64,000 nucleotides of DNA from Symbiodinium natans (GCA_905221605.1 CAJNDS010002762.1:127907-191906), one strand, 5' to 3'. Positions 1-11,994 are shown, counted from the stretch's first letter. A program made the numbers and translations. The notes: generated from the letters alone by a model not told the origin.

Positions 1-1
1 C

Positions 2-3000
2 TTTAGCCGGAAGTATAGATAACACTCCCGCCCTCTCAAGACGACGATGCTCCTCCTCCGTGAGGGGAACCAAGGCTCCCGCATCCAGCAGAGCCTTCAT
101 CTCCTTTCCAATGGCCTCCTTCCACCGCGGAAGGAATTGCTTCACCTCGTCAAGCTGTACAGTGTATACGACCTGAAGAGGACCTTCAAGGTTCTCCAAG
201 ACAGGCTCGACACCATGTTTCCCGTCATCATCCTCCACAAAGCGACATAGCCGGAACCAATCCCCAACCGAGTAGGTCTTGTAAACCTTCTGCGACTCCC
301 TTTGCTCCAAAGCCCTTTCAGCTTCCAACGTCGCCTGGTTCACACCCTCAAACAGTTCTTGATAGTCCTCCGGCACACATCGTCGTAAGTTGTGTTCCTC
401 ATCTAGCACACAGCGAGACCAATAGCGGCCATCCATCTCACCCTCTTGGTCCTCCACCAACCACTGGGACTCATCCATATCGTCACCAGCGTCTTCACCT
501 CCAGCGGACTCCATCCAACCTTCAGTGGTTTCATTATCCGGAACAGCGTCAGTAGTTGTCGACACTGGTTCCACCAATCTGCTCATGCAAAAGACGTTGC
601 CATCCTCGCCACCCTCGTCGGCCCTAAAGACTCGCACCACAGGCGGTGTTTTTCCAACCACGCGTCGTTCAGGATGCCAGTCATCACCTTCATCTTCGTA
701 CGGAGGTAGTTCGGGTAGGCGACGGACATTTGTTGTGTACCAAACATTGCCCTGCACGGTGCGAACAACATGACCATGGGAGACTGTCTCAACAGGCCCC
801 AAATAAGACCCCTGGATCCACTTGTCCTCGAAGTCAGTGCCCCCTTGGCCATACCTCTTCCTCTTGATGAACACCTGTGATCCGAAAGGAGCGACGCTAG
901 GATTGCCCCTTCCAAAGGCCTGAGCAGCGTGTTGTTGGCAAATCGTTGATGCCGCCCTTGACCACCACGATCTCACTACGGCATCTCCAAGCTTGCTGTA
1001 GGCTTTGGCCTGTCCAAGCAAAGTTCGCACCCGGCCCTTGATGAAACCAACAGCCCGCTCCGCCGCTCCATTTTGTGACGGATCATCGCCTTGAGTCTTC
1101 GTGACTATGATGTCCCTCGCCGCTGCCCACATGTCCATACCCTCGTTCATGAACTCCCTTGCTCGGTCGCAATGTACTCGTAAGACTGGCAGGCCCCGTT
1201 GTCTTAGAGACAGGTACATCTCCTGCAAGGCCTTGAGTGTTTCCGCCTTCTTCCTGGTCTTCAAGGGTCGACAAAGATAGGCAGACTCGAACTCGAAGGG
1301 CTCAGACATACGCTCCAGGGCCTTGATCTCCTCCTGTTTCGGATCATCTTCCTCACGAATAGCAGCAGGATCAGGGCCAAGCTCCTCCGAGACCCCTACA
1401 GGCGCACCTTCAGTAGCAGGAACCTCTGATACGACATCCTCGCCCTCCATCCCAGGCAACCAATCACCCTCGTCATCCGGTTTGTCCACGTCCCCAGGCT
1501 GCACACCAGACTGCTCAGGGTCCCCTGTTTCTGGGATCTTAGGAAAGCGGAAACACCCGACTAGCAGGTAGCGCGCTCCATCAGTGCCCGTCGCCCTAAA
1601 CGGACCAGCAGTGTCAATGCTCAGGACATACGCTGAAGGATGAGCGACTCTCCTATGTGGCTTGCCCGTCGCCCTTTGGATGCACTCCCGGCAATCCTTC
1701 CTGTATGGCAAATGGTCCCGTCTCAGGTGAATGCGCCATTCCTCCAAGCTGAATTTAGCGAGCTTCCCTTCACCTTCTTCACCATCTCGCCTTCCCAGCC
1801 TTCGAACCATACTGGTCAAAGCATGTTCTCGCGTAGCAAAACCGGGCCAAGCACATAGAGCATCACAGACAGAACTTATCATCCCCGTTGGCCATCGACT
1901 TGTTCTTGTACCGGCCTTCAGACCATGACCATCCTCACCCTCCAAAGACCAGAGATTGAGGTTCGTACCCAAAGTCGTAGGTCCCAAGTTTTCCAAATCA
2001 CACTTGACCTCATCCATGGTGTACATCCTCGCGAAGGTTTTCCACATGGTCGTTCCAAACAGGTCGTAGCATGACACCCGTCCATTGGCCTCCTCCTCAT
2101 CCTCACTTTCCAGCTCCTCCTGAGCCTCACGAACCTGGTCCCTTCCATGTAGCGCTGGGCCCTCATCCCATTCCAAGGTTGAGCGTATCGGAAAACCCAA
2201 GCATCGAAGTTTCCCGACCTTTTCATCCGGCAACTTGTCGAGGCCGAGAGGTGTGTAGGCCGCCACGAGAAGCTCCTTCTGAGTTTGATCCTTCCCCACA
2301 TACGCATGGTGTTGTTTTGGATTGAACCTCGTCATCCTTCCAGAGATCTCAACCAAACAGCCCTTTAATTGTTCAAAGCCAGAGAATGGACAGGACCTTT
2401 CGACACATCTCCCTCCACCACCAAATTTCTGTCCATCCAGGTCCCCTTCAAGCCACAGACCGGAGGAAACCTCGCGGCCAGGATCATCATCGCCCAACCC
2501 ATTCTGTCCATCCAGGTCCCCTTCAAGCCACAGACCGGAGGAAACCTCGCGGCCAGGATCATCATCGCCCAACCCAATCAAGTAGTTGTTACTATCACGA
2601 GCGTTCCGGACATCTCGATGTCGAGGCACTTCATTCGTCTCCATGACCAACAAAGCCGACCAAGAGCAACCCTCATGCAGCTGCGTTTCCACATTCCACC
2701 GCATAAACATGTTCAGGTACTTCGTCAACCACGGTCTCTGGAGTGCCTCTGTAGTAACCCCCCGATTGCCGCCATGAGCATATGCGCCAAGCACCACAGA
2801 TCCTTCTTGTTCGCCTCGGGATGAGGCTCGCAAGTTCTTCTTGAAGTTCATCTCTTCCAACAACATGCGGCACTCACGATGCGAAAACTTGCCCAGGTCG
2901 AACCATTCCTTAGCCAGCCTCTCTTGCTCCTCAAGGTCACTCTCTTTGTTGTCGCCTTGCTCTAGTCCAGGAACCTTCCCCGATTCAACTCTCGGATGTT

Positions 3001-5512
3001 CCAGCAACCAACCAACTCCAGGACCCGGGGTTTCTAAAGATCCCTCTCTCCAAAGGATCCTCCTACCCTCAGAAGCTACTGACCAAAGGATCATCGCCCT
3101 GGCAACCAGCTGAACTTCCCGAACATGTTGCGAGGACAGCATCGTCTCATTTCCTGTAAAGGGAAAGGTTCTTCGAGGCGGTCCCCCAAATAGAGCCTTA
3201 ATTTTGCCCCGAGCAGCTCCCCACAAAAGCAGCTTGAAGATGCCATCCTTCTTTAACATGTCGAAGTGACTGCTAAGGTTCAGGTCCACCTCCACCAGAA
3301 CATCATCACGATGCAGACTGGCCTTCCATTCGCTTGAAGAAGCCAGCCCCTTCTTCCTTTTGTCTCCCGAGAAGAGATGCACCAGCCAGTTGTTGCTAAG
3401 GAACATACTCCTTCGTTTCCTTCTACTCCACGGCATGCCCTTCAAGAGCCTCCAGCCCTCTTTGTTCGTCACCGGGAACTCCTCAGGGATGGTCGCGAAA
3501 GCCTCCGGGGTCACCCCCTGCAAATAGGGCACCTTCTGGATGAAGCCACAGAAACTCGTTCGAGCCCCAGTTTCCACCAGATCCATGAGGTGCTGTTCCC
3601 AACCGCGATCTCCACAGCCCGAGAGCTCAATCTCCTTGAGCTGCCTCTCCATATCCTCCAAGGTCTTCGTGAACTCGCCAACCCGTTTTTCCTCCAATTC
3701 CTTGATGAGCTGTAGCGCGCTCACCTCGGTCAGCTCTGGGCAGAAATGGTTGACTTTCACTCGCAACTTGCCATGGATCGGGTGTCGAACTTCAAGCCTT
3801 GTCGGAGACCATCGTACCGTGCATCCAAGCAACTGCACCAACTGTCCCATAGGTAGTATCGTTCCACCACCCGAAGGGTTCGTAGAAGGCGAAGACAACA
3901 GGGTTCCACCAGCGTTCTGCGAAAGGACAACGTGATCATCATTGGCCAAGGCAACCTTCACCAACTTTCCTTGTTCCACCTCACGATCGTCAACAGCAAC
4001 CCGAAAGGCATGGCTCGCTCCCGAATCCAACAGGGCCATCTTCTCCTCGGAATCCTTCTCAACCGCCTCTGGCTCAGTCTGCAGCAACCGTTCATACACA
4101 TCCATTTTCACACGGAAGTCTTCATTGCCAACCCTCTCCGGAAGCACCACCAGCATTCGCAGTCGCCGCAAATCCTCCAACTGTCTCTGTATAACCCCCA
4201 AAGGATCCGAGGGCGCCGAAGAAGCCGAACCTGTGCCAGAGCCCTGAGCCTGAGTGGAAGTCAAGGCCTTCAGCATCTTGTTTGTTTCGGACAACATCGC
4301 CGCCACCTGCTCCGTGTCGATCTTGTTTGAGGTTGAAGGAGTAAGGCTTGAAGGCTGCTCACGAGTAGCATCTCCAGCCGGCACCGACGGACCTGACGAA
4401 AGCGAAGGACCTTCCGAGGAAGCTGCCCCTGTTGTAGGAGTAGCTGCTGCAGCCTGCTGTTTGGCCAACCTCGGCTTTGGGGCCGGTTTGTCAGTAGGAC
4501 TCACCTTCTTCGTAGGACAATCCCTTGCCCTGTGCTTCGTCGAACCACAAAGGAGGCACCGTTCGGCTCGCTGAAGACCCTCCCACGAATGCCTGAAACT
4601 GCAGTTCTTTCCATTTCTGCAACCATCATCAGTAGTGAACCATGAACACGGCTTTGTCGGATTCGTAGGCGGTGGAGAGGCCTTGGCCTTTGGCCTCTGA
4701 GTGGTATTTCCGGCATCTGAGGGCTGTTGCTGCATGCCCTTCAGTTTGGGTCCGGGAGCCTCCGATGCCTGTGACGGTGTAGCCTTTCTCCCAGTAGCCC
4801 CAAGCTGCTCACATTCTGCAAGGAGATGTTGGAAGTACTTCAACACATTCTCCGAGGTGGGTCTGGTGTCAATCTGAAGCTCCGCCTTCGCCAAGGACAC
4901 CTTAAAGCGAAAGTCTTGATTTGTCTCCGCCACCTTCTTCGTTAAGACCCCCAAAGACTTCACCTGGACCTTTTTCGCAAGCTTCTGGTACTTGCCGTCC
5001 TGAAGCTCCTCTGATAGCCTTGCTTTCACCCCAAGCCGCTTGATCGGCGAAAGCGCCTGATACTCCTGGTATGCTTCCAAGGCCGAACCCATGACTTGTT
5101 TCCACCACTCGCCAGCGCTTGCCGCCATAGCAGACACTTGTTGCTCCACAAGATACAGCCAGTCCTGGAAGTCTATGGCACCAGATTCCGGAGTGTAGTC
5201 AGGCAACATCGGAAAATTCGGCGACGCCTTATCCACATCCAACCCGTCTCCCTTCTTCAGCAACATCTGTTGCAGCTGCCCGATACCTGTAAGCACAATG
5301 TCCATCGGAGAAGGGCTTGACGGAGCTGCAGGCGCCACATCGCCTGGTTGTTGCTCGCTTCCTGGAGCAACGGGAGGACTGAGACCAGGAGGAGCTTCAC
5401 AAGGCGCACCAAGGGTTGCAACTCCCTCAGGTCTCTTCAGCGGCTCAGAATCTCCCCTTATCCCTAGCTCAGGCTCCAAGCGAGCCCTGAACCACTTGGC
5501 GACGGACTCGCT
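2..5512 (-). pseudogene. Retroelement gag-pol (gag, protease, integrase; RT begins outside)
   Basis: One minus-strand frame is open from about 5,512 to the window edge (over 1,800 codons; first ATG at 5,305, MDIVLTGIGQLQQML). Gag occupies about 5,305-4,700. A C-x8-C-x5-C-x3-H finger lies at about 4,588-4,650 and a CCHC knuckle (CLLCGSTKHRARDC) at 4,517-4,558. The protease motif LLDSGASHAF is at about 4,003-4,033. The integrase HHCC finger (IHLRRDHLPYRKDCREC) is at about 1,683-1,733, the first catalytic Asp in LSIDTAGPF near 1,610, the second in VHCDRAREF near 1,167. The glutamate-bearing motif is readable only in another frame (see findings). A 75-bp in-frame duplication lies at 2,427-2,576. 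The long segment between protease and integrase (4,000-1,900) is family-specific and unrecognised. Confidence 0.85.
2427..2576 (-). repeat. 75-bp direct duplication within pol
   Basis: Two adjacent, essentially identical 75-bp units (starting at 2,427 and 2,502) encode a 25-residue block containing GDDDPGREVSSGLWLEGD twice. The frame is preserved. Confidence 0.95.
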
Positions 5513-6330
5513 GAGGCAGATCGCTTGGCACCATAACCACGAGCATACACATTCCTTGGCCTGTTCCCAAGCTCGCCATGTCCTTCTGCACTTCTTGACC
5601 TGGCACCAGCTTCGCCCCTCTGTGCACGAGGACCATCATGGGCCCGAGACATCGACGGAACTGGTTGACGACCTTCCCGAAGAGCTCCCCGAACCCCAGA
5701 AGTCACACTTGTTGCTGCAAAGACCCGATCACCGTGAGGTACACCACGATCCTCAGGAAGTGCATGAGATGCTGGGTAGGCCCGATCTCCATGAGGTACA
5801 CCACGATCCTCACGAGGTGCATGAGCGAAAGAGGCCCGATCTCCATGAGGTACACCACGATCCTCACGAAGTGCATGAGATGCTGGGTAGGCCCGATCTC
5901 CATGAGGTACACCACGATCCTCACGAAGTGCATGAGATGCTGAGGAGGCCCGATCTCCATGAGGTACACCACGATCCTCACGAAGTGCATGTGTTGCGAA
6001 AGAGGCCCGATCTCCATGAGGTACGCCACGATCCTCATGAAGCACTTGAGTTGCGAAAGAGGCCCGATCTCCATGAGGTACGCCACGATCCTCATGAAGC
6101 ACTTGAGTTGCGAAAGAGGCCCGATCTCCATGAGGTACGCCACGATCCTCATGAAGCACTTGAGTTGCGAAAGAGGCCCGATCTCCATGAGGTACGCCAC
6201 GATCCTCATGAAGCACTTGAGTTGCGAAAGAGGCCCGATCTCCATGAGGTACGCCACGATCCTCATGAAGCACTTGAGTTGCGAAAGAGGCCCGATCTCC
6301 ATGAGGTACGCCACGATCCTCATGAAGCAC
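5464..6330 (-). pseudogene. Retroelement repeat-containing segment, second frame
   Basis: Continues the polyprotein after the 2-bp loss near 6,332. It consists of about ten copies of a 19-residue unit (EDRGVPHGDRASFATQVLH and variants) followed by a linker (residues VRGALREGRQPVPSMSR onward). The frame ends in a TAG at 5,464-5,466, but the neighbouring frame continues into gag (…SVAKWFRARLEPELGIRG) through the same DNA, so a second single-base indel lies near 5,505-5,525. The repeat is strongly charged and carries no recognised domain. Confidence 0.7.
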
Positions 6331-6500
6331 TTGGTTGCGAAAGAGGCCCGATCTCCATGAGGTACACCACGATCCTCATGAAGCACTTGCGATGCTGAGT
6401 AGGCCCGATCTCCATGAGGTACACCACGATCCTCATGAAGCACTTGCGATGCTGAGTAGGCCCGATCTCCATGAGGTACACCACGATCCTCAGGAAGCTC
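5722..6500 (-). repeat. 57-bp tandem repeat, about 14 units, inside the retroelement ORF
   Basis: Direct reading gives a 57-bp period, visible as ccgatctccatgaggtac recurring every 57 bases. A multiple of three, it encodes 19-residue repeats on the minus strand. Six central units (6,007-6,330) are nearly identical, indicating recent homogenisation; edge units differ (cgccacgatcctcatg versus caccacgatcctcacg). One unit lacks two bases and breaks the frame. Confidence 0.95.
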
Positions 6501-7484
6501 AGACTGCTCCCTCATCTGCCGCTGCGCCTCATTCCATAGAGCCCCACCCCGGCCTTGTCCTTTCACATCGCCACCACCCCCAAAAACCATCTCCCGCAAT
6601 CGCTCATTTTCTTCTTGAAGGCGCTCAAGCCTTCCCTTCTGTCCTGCCAAGGCCGCTTCCACTTGTCTTCTCACCTCCTCCTGCACCAACTCCACCGGAA
6701 TGGACGCCGATGAAGCATCGTCTGTTCCCACACTCCTCGGACCATGCAGCAAAGGAGCCTGTCTTGCCCAGCCTTCCATAATACGACGAGCACTGCTGGG
6801 AAACAGAGGAGGATCCCCACTTTGTTGTCCTGTCGGAGAAAAACCACCAGACATAGTTGCCGCTGCTGCCGGGTATGTTGCATGCTGCGGTGTGGAGGGG
6901 TGCGAAGTGGTATGCTGCTGCTGCAACTGCTCATGTTGTTGAACCACTAAACCACCACTACTACCCAACACTCGTTGCCTCGTAAGCGTCGTTGTCAGCG
7001 TCTCAACCTGTCCGGAAGCTTGGCGAAGATAATCCCCGAGACGACTCATCCAGGACGGGACTGGCAAGGCAGTCCCACCCTGGGAGCCTCCCGGGTGATT
7101 ATCCGTACTCGCCCGCGCGACCAAGTGCGGAATCGTTGGCCCCACATTCCCAGCAGACACGGAAGACGTTTCTTGGCGAAGCCCGGAATCACAGGAAAAT
7201 GTACCAGGCGGTCCCACATCTTCTGTCCTTGAAGTCATAGCTGGTGGCCATGGAGCGCTTTCCAAACTCGCTGCACCAGGTGAGGCCTGCACCATATCCT
7301 CACGCCTTACAACATCAGCCGAAAGTACCCCATTGGGCATCGCATTTCCAGCAGGATGACGATCGTAGCGCGGACCAGCAGTCTCACCTTCCAATCTCGA
7401 ATCAATGGCACGCCGAGCACCAGTTGGGCTCATAACCCCTTGGTCCTCGTGAGGACCAGGGGCGGAGGGCGCAGGAGCGGCCAT
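6331..7484 (-). pseudogene. Retroelement N-terminal ORF (coiled-coil region)
   Basis: Starts at the ATG at 7,484 and runs about 384 residues before a frame break. The N-terminal 200 residues are Pro/Ser/Gly/Gln-rich. A segment around residues 225-265 (ARRIMEGWARQAPLLHGP) matches my memory of the start of many Symbiodiniaceae copia-type polyproteins. It is followed by a charged heptad-like stretch near residues 285-330 (VRRQVEAALAGQKGRLERLQ), predicted to be a coiled coil. The frame then enters the 19-residue repeats and is lost where a repeat unit lacks two bases (about 6,332: ttggttgcg where neighbouring units have ttgagttgcg). Function by analogy: N-terminal gag extension or multimerisation region. 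Whether this ORF and gag were once one protein is inferred from continuity of the repeat. Confidence 0.7.
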
Positions 7485-7688
7485 CGAAAAGAGGGATCTA
7501 AGGGAAACCAGGACTACACCCAGAAAGCCCCAGCTTCAACCAAACCCTCAAGACGGAAAAAACCCTGGACGGGGACCACCGGGCTAGGGGGGGTCCGGAA
7601 GAGGCTAGACCAGCCTAAGCTAGAGGAACCACCCGGGAAACACCCCCCAAAACCCTCACACCCCAATCCAGGCACGCACTTTTTCATG

Positions 7689-7701
7689 CTTGAGCCAAAA
7701 T
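7689..7701 (-). other. Candidate relic spliced-leader sequence
   Basis: The minus strand reads ATTTTGGCTCAAG, identical to the last 13 nt of the conserved 22-nt dinoflagellate spliced leader; the preceding bases do not match. It lies 205 bp upstream of the retroelement start codon on the coding strand. Relic leaders of this kind are known from retroposed dinoflagellate mRNAs. A 13-nt match in 64 kb is unlikely but not impossible by chance. Confidence 0.5.
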
Positions 7702-7707
7702 CCAGTC

Positions 7708-7836
7708 GCAATGCTTACATATGCGGAGCTCTGCTCTCGCCTGTGCCGAAGCAATGCTTACATATGCTGAACGTCCTGCACACCTGTGCTGTAGCAATGC
7801 TTACATATGCAGAACATCCTGCACACAAAGGCATGG
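7708..7836. repeat. 43-bp tandem repeat, three copies
   Basis: The motif gcaatgcttacatatgc starts at 7,708, 7,751 and 7,794, a 43-bp period. It lies directly upstream (minus-strand sense) of the candidate relic spliced leader and about 220-350 bp upstream of the retroelement ATG, so it may be part of the promoter or LTR. Confidence 0.9.
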
Positions 7837-7849
7837 TGCCCTTCTCCAC

Positions 7850-10640
7850 TTCAGCCTTCTCAGAGGCTTCCCTTATCCCAACATAATCATAATAGTCATG
7901 ATAATGGCAATAAACAGAATTTTAGCAATAACAATAATACTGGACCTGGGGCTGTGAACCCGAAGTCTCTCTGGCTTGTCCTGACCCTCAATCCAAAACG
8001 GCTTTGTCAGGCCCTGGAGAATCCAGAGCTGGAGCCTCAGGGCCTTTCCTGGTTTAGGGTTTAGGGTTTAGGGTTGGTTTGGGCTTAGGGCTGGCCTTGG
8101 GAGGGGGGAAAATCGAGCAGTTGGCAGGCCGACTCGTTTTGGGACTGTATTGCTGGGACTGCGCTCCTTCCGCTCGTCCGTAAACTAGGGACATTTCTCA
8201 GCAGGTTTTGTGCTACTGGGTAGCTTGTTTCCAGGTTGCGACAAGTCTAAGCTATTGGAGAGGTTTAGGTGAGTAGGACACGGGTCTCATGGACAACGGC
8301 GCGAGGCAGTTTGCCTTCAGTCCGGCCGGAAGTGCTCTTGCTCCTGTAGGCAGGATCGGCGCTGCTCACGGAAAAACAACAGCAACTACAATAAGCTAAG
8401 GGAGCTCTGTAGTTCCTGCGTCAAGCACACGAGTGGCAGCTGACCGTCATCGCTCATTGGACTCCCATGCTAAGTCTCTCAAGATTCGTGTCAAGGTCTC
8501 ATTGCCCAAATCACTCATCAATGAGCTGAGCACCTGAACCGCTTGCAGCAAAGTCTCCGGGAGGTATAGAGCATCCAAAGACACCCTTGATGGCAGGAAC
8601 CCAAGGCATACGAGTGTGCAGCTGGATCGGCATTGCAGAAAAAGTAGTAGAGCAAGCAAAGCCTTGAAATAACCATGCAGACCCAGGCCCGGGAACCCTA
8701 AACGACATGCCAACCACTTGCAAGGCAAAGCCTCAGATTTTTTTCACAGCGCTGAATCCGGTGCGGTGGATGTGGTGTTTTCCCGACCCCAATGTCTTCT
8801 CGGCGGGACCAGTTGTTGAATGTGGTTTACTGGGTTTTGGGCATTTGAGCTCGTTCGGTTGTCGGGTGCGCCCCAGGCACACGCTCAACACGCCCATAAA
8901 TTCTGCGCAGTATGCACATGCATTTGCGTTGGCACTTTTACACTTGGGCTGTCTCAGATGTAGTGTCGACAATCTGCGGCTGTTCCGACGAAGCAATACC
9001 CCGGCACACTCCAAAGCCTTGAAATGCGCAAGCGGTATTCTGCCCCGCTCTGATGTGCATGGGGCACCCCCACTATAGGCCTTTGTGGACCGTGCATCAT
9101 TTCCGGGCTTCCTGGACCACGATGAATTCGTCTGCCAGCCTGGCCCGCTTCCTGAATTCCTTGAGCTAGAAATGTGGGGAAATCATCAGCCCCCTTAAGA
9201 GCGGCCCAAGATTCAAGAACCTGACCTTCTTTTCGTTTGTGGTCAAGAGTGGTTCAAGCATGTCCACGCGGCTGTTTCTCAACTCCCCCAACCCCCCCCA
9301 AGCTCCCAGCATATCCCAACTCCCCGCTTGTCCCTCGCCTCACTTTTTTTCGACTCACACCCCTTTTCCTGCGCCGTGTTCAACCCAAGAAGGCCCTGCA
9401 AACCCTGCCAAGAGAAGTGGCATGGCAGGTGGTGCAGTGTCCACGCCACGGCAGCCAAGACCTCCGAACGTGCGCTGGGACCACTTGGGACGGGTTGAAG
9501 GGTGTATGTGGTGGGGTTTTCGAGTTCCGCATTGAAATCAATGTTGTTTTTCTTTCCTGGGCTGTCTCTTAAAGTTTTGCGGAGTACAAGATGATGATTC
9601 AGATGTAGACTTCTTCTTTACAGAAAATGTCCACAATACGGGCCCCAGCTTCTGCGGTTCCCGCTATGGTCCCAGTTTTCCCGCTTGCAGTAGGATCAGG
9701 CTCGGACGCGGGGGGTGTGCCAAAAATGCTTGAACATGTTTAGAAGGACATAGTTTTTAGCCAAAGAAAGCTTGTAATGGCACATCTTCAGCTTCTTGAA
9801 CTCAAGCATCGATGTCACAGCAAGAACTAGCTAAGTTATAGGTGATGTGGGTCGGTGTCGTTCAGGTTTCTGCCCACCCTCCCTGCACCGTGTTTCTGAA
9901 ATAAAGAAAGACATTCTCCCATCCCAGCAAGAACAAGCTAAATTATAGGAAAGGAGGTCGGGCATATGCTTACAACATCCCAATCATGCGACCGGATGAA
10001 TATTCGGTAAGCATGTGGGAGGTCGCTTCGGAAGGCCCCGAAAGCGAGTGAACAAATGTCCGATCCCATTTCCCTGACACTTGCACCAAATGAATGCTTT
10101 CCAACCCCCTCCCTTCTTACAGTTTTGATGGATTTCCTTCGTGTTGTATTTCCAGCGGATAGCAGCCCCAGAAATAGGCAATTCCTCAGGGATAACAACC
10201 CATCCTCACTGCCGACAAGTAAATCATAAAGCGCCCGTTTCCCAACGATTCTACGCAAATTTTCTTTTGCCAGGCCTGTCCAAAGTACAGAACCGCATAG
10301 ACTCGGAATGCTGATTTAAACGTGAACTGCTTTGAATTCCGCAACAAATAGTTAGCAGGAGCGTTTCTTCAGCCCCTGAAATGTACCATGGCAAACACAG
10401 TTCCGCAACGTATGGTTCGAACTTCATTTTCATGGGAAACAAGCAGTGCAAGCAACAATCTCAGAGATAAGGCCGTTTCTTAAAACATAAATCATACCCC
10501 CACCCCCCCTCCGTCCACCTCGCCCACCTTCCCAATGATTCCAGGGTGTTCAAGGATCGTTTGAAACCGTCACCTGCCAGGCTTCCGCCATAGGTGGAGA
10601 GTCCAGAGGCGAGGCCAGTTCCAGATGGGCCCTCAGGCTG
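7850..10640. other. Stretch without a confident gene
   Basis: It holds a short TTTAGGG tract (8,051-8,076). Two coding-like plus-strand readings were seen: about 7,960-8,050 (PKRLCQALENPELEPQGL, ending at a GGTTTAGGG donor-like site) and about 8,430-8,540 (SLKIRVKVSLPKSLINELST, then TGA). Several open frames at 8,700-9,080 and 9,237-9,572 compete with each other and cannot be resolved. 9,600-10,640 shows nothing further. Confidence 0.3.
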
Positions 10641-10747
10641 CTAATATGGGGTTTTCCGAAAAGAGAGGTGCCCTTATTTTTGGGGCTCCTTTTAAGGGGA
10701 TTCTATTCTATATGGGGTCAGAAAGGGGTGCCCCTATGTTGGGAAAT
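10640..10747. mobile_element. Dispersed short element (GGGGTTTNCGAAAA family), copy 1
   Basis: Begins atatggggttttccgaaaag and contains ggggattctattctat. It is the approximate reverse complement of the copy at 13,398-13,500, which has agaatagaatctcc and cggaaaccccatat. No autonomous ORF is present. MITE-like by size and dispersion; termini not precisely defined. Confidence 0.5.
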
Positions 10748-11659
10748 GCCCAGATGTTTCGAGGGTTGCAGACAAAGGGTTTTGCACTTGAGGATGTGGC
10801 AAGGCCAGGCTGCATGCAAGACTTCATCCTCTGGAAAGAGTGTGGTTGGTTGAAGACGTGCGCACCAAGCGCCGGACGCCTCCCGCGCTTTGGAGGGCTG
10901 GCGGAAAGTTGTTTTTGGGTCGGCGGATTTTTGGGAGATTGAGGATTGAGGAGTTCATGGCCTTCAAATGTAAACTACCGGCCGTTGTGGTTGTGACTGG
11001 CGGAACTAGATCAAGAAACATGCATTCGGAATCACGTGCGGTGTGCGCGTTCTTCGGGTCGGGAACGAGCTGAACTTGCAGCAATGCGTGCTTGATCATG
11101 CGCGCTTGCCTCTCCGGAACAACGGCACACGTAATTGCCAGACACCCAGACAGCATGTCAGAGCAGTATCTCGATTTGTATCTCGTGAGGTGCAGTACCT
11201 CTGACCCCTCGCCATGCTGAGTGGTTGGAGGCTTCGCGCTGCACAGTCCACTTTTGTACGAGTAGCAACATGTCTTCGCGCATTTGGGGAAAATTGTGTT
11301 GAATGCTCAAAACACTTTTCTCTTAAAAGGCCCCAGTATTGCGAAAGCAACGGAGCCCACAAACAGTCTGTGCCAGGCTTGGTTGGGAATTCATAGGCCT
11401 TTGCAGTGATTTTCTCTGTCGCGCCAATTGCAATATGTGAGGTGTGGGGTCCCGCCCGGACAAGACATGCCACACGCCCCCGGTCTTGAGGCCAAAAGTA
11501 TGCCCTAACCCTAAACCCTCAGCCCTAAACCCTAAGCCCTAAGCCCTAAGCCCAGTGCGCCAGGGAGATGGCGCCACCACGCCCTCCCGGATTCAGTCGC
11601 CAACAGCTGCCCACTCAGCAGTTCGGGGTGTTACTTCGACGTGGACTGGAGAATCCAAC
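10748..11659. other. Stretch with one weak coding-like reading and a CCCTAAA tract
   Basis: A plus-strand frame ending in TGA at 11,071-11,073 (EEFMAFKCKLPAVVVVTGG region) could be a last exon, but a minus-strand frame over the same DNA is equally open. A degenerate CCCTAAA/CCCTAAG tract lies at 11,502-11,553. Nothing else was recognised. Confidence 0.3.
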
Positions 11660-11761
11660 ATTGGGATGTTCCCCCATATACTAACAGTCCTTAATAGGGA
11701 TTTTACTGGTGGGTACTCTAATCCCTACTAAGGACTGTGAGTTTCAGGGGGGAACATCCCA
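11660..11761. mobile_element. MITE-like element A, copy 1
   Basis: About 102 bp with terminal inverted repeats TTGGGATGTTCCCCC / GGGGGAACATCCCA. An inner inverted pair (cagtccttaataggga / tccctactaaggactg) makes the whole element able to fold. Flanks AATCCAAC (11,652-11,659) and AATCGAAC (11,762-11,769) match at 7 of 8 bases, a probable 8-bp target-site duplication. Confidence 0.8.
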
Positions 11762-11994
11762 AATCGAACGCCGTCAAGCACCATCCCCTAGGAATGAGCC
11801 CCGGCTCATGGACTCGAAAGCTTCATTCCATGTTTGACCGGTGCTGGCTTGGTAGCCCTGGTAGCCTTCACAGACCATGTCCCATGTCAGACCCTAAGCG
11901 GGGGCCGTTCTGAGGCTAGCCAAAGGCTGCCGATTGCGGCACGTTTCCATGAGGAGGACTGGGAGGCCGCACTCGCAGGTTCAGGTGTTGTGGT

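Larger units (their letters stand above)
1..7850 (-). mobile_element. Ty1/copia-like LTR retrotransposon, decayed, truncated by window edge
   Basis: The minus strand from about 7,484 to 1 reads as a gag-pol polyprotein: coiled-coil N-terminus, repeat region, gag, CCCH and CCHC zinc motifs, aspartic protease (DSGAS), integrase zinc finger, integrase D,D core. The order protease-integrase-then-reverse transcriptase is that of Ty1/copia. The window ends just before the reverse transcriptase core, so RT, RNase H and the 3' LTR lie outside. The reading frame changes near 6,330 and near 5,515, and a local double frameshift disrupts integrase at 1,020-1,081, so this copy is probably dead. No LTR boundary or primer-binding site could be defined; the 5' limit is placed after the 43-bp repeat array by inference. 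Confidence 0.85.

Noticed and set aside
5298-6398. 366-codon plus-strand ORF with HEVHHDPHE-type repeats
   Set aside because: It is the complement of the 57-bp repeat in the retroelement, whose sense strand carries recognisable gag-pol on both sides.
9237-9572. Two overlapping ORFs of about 100 codons
   Set aside because: Both frames look moderately protein-like and neither has supporting splice sites or recognised motifs.
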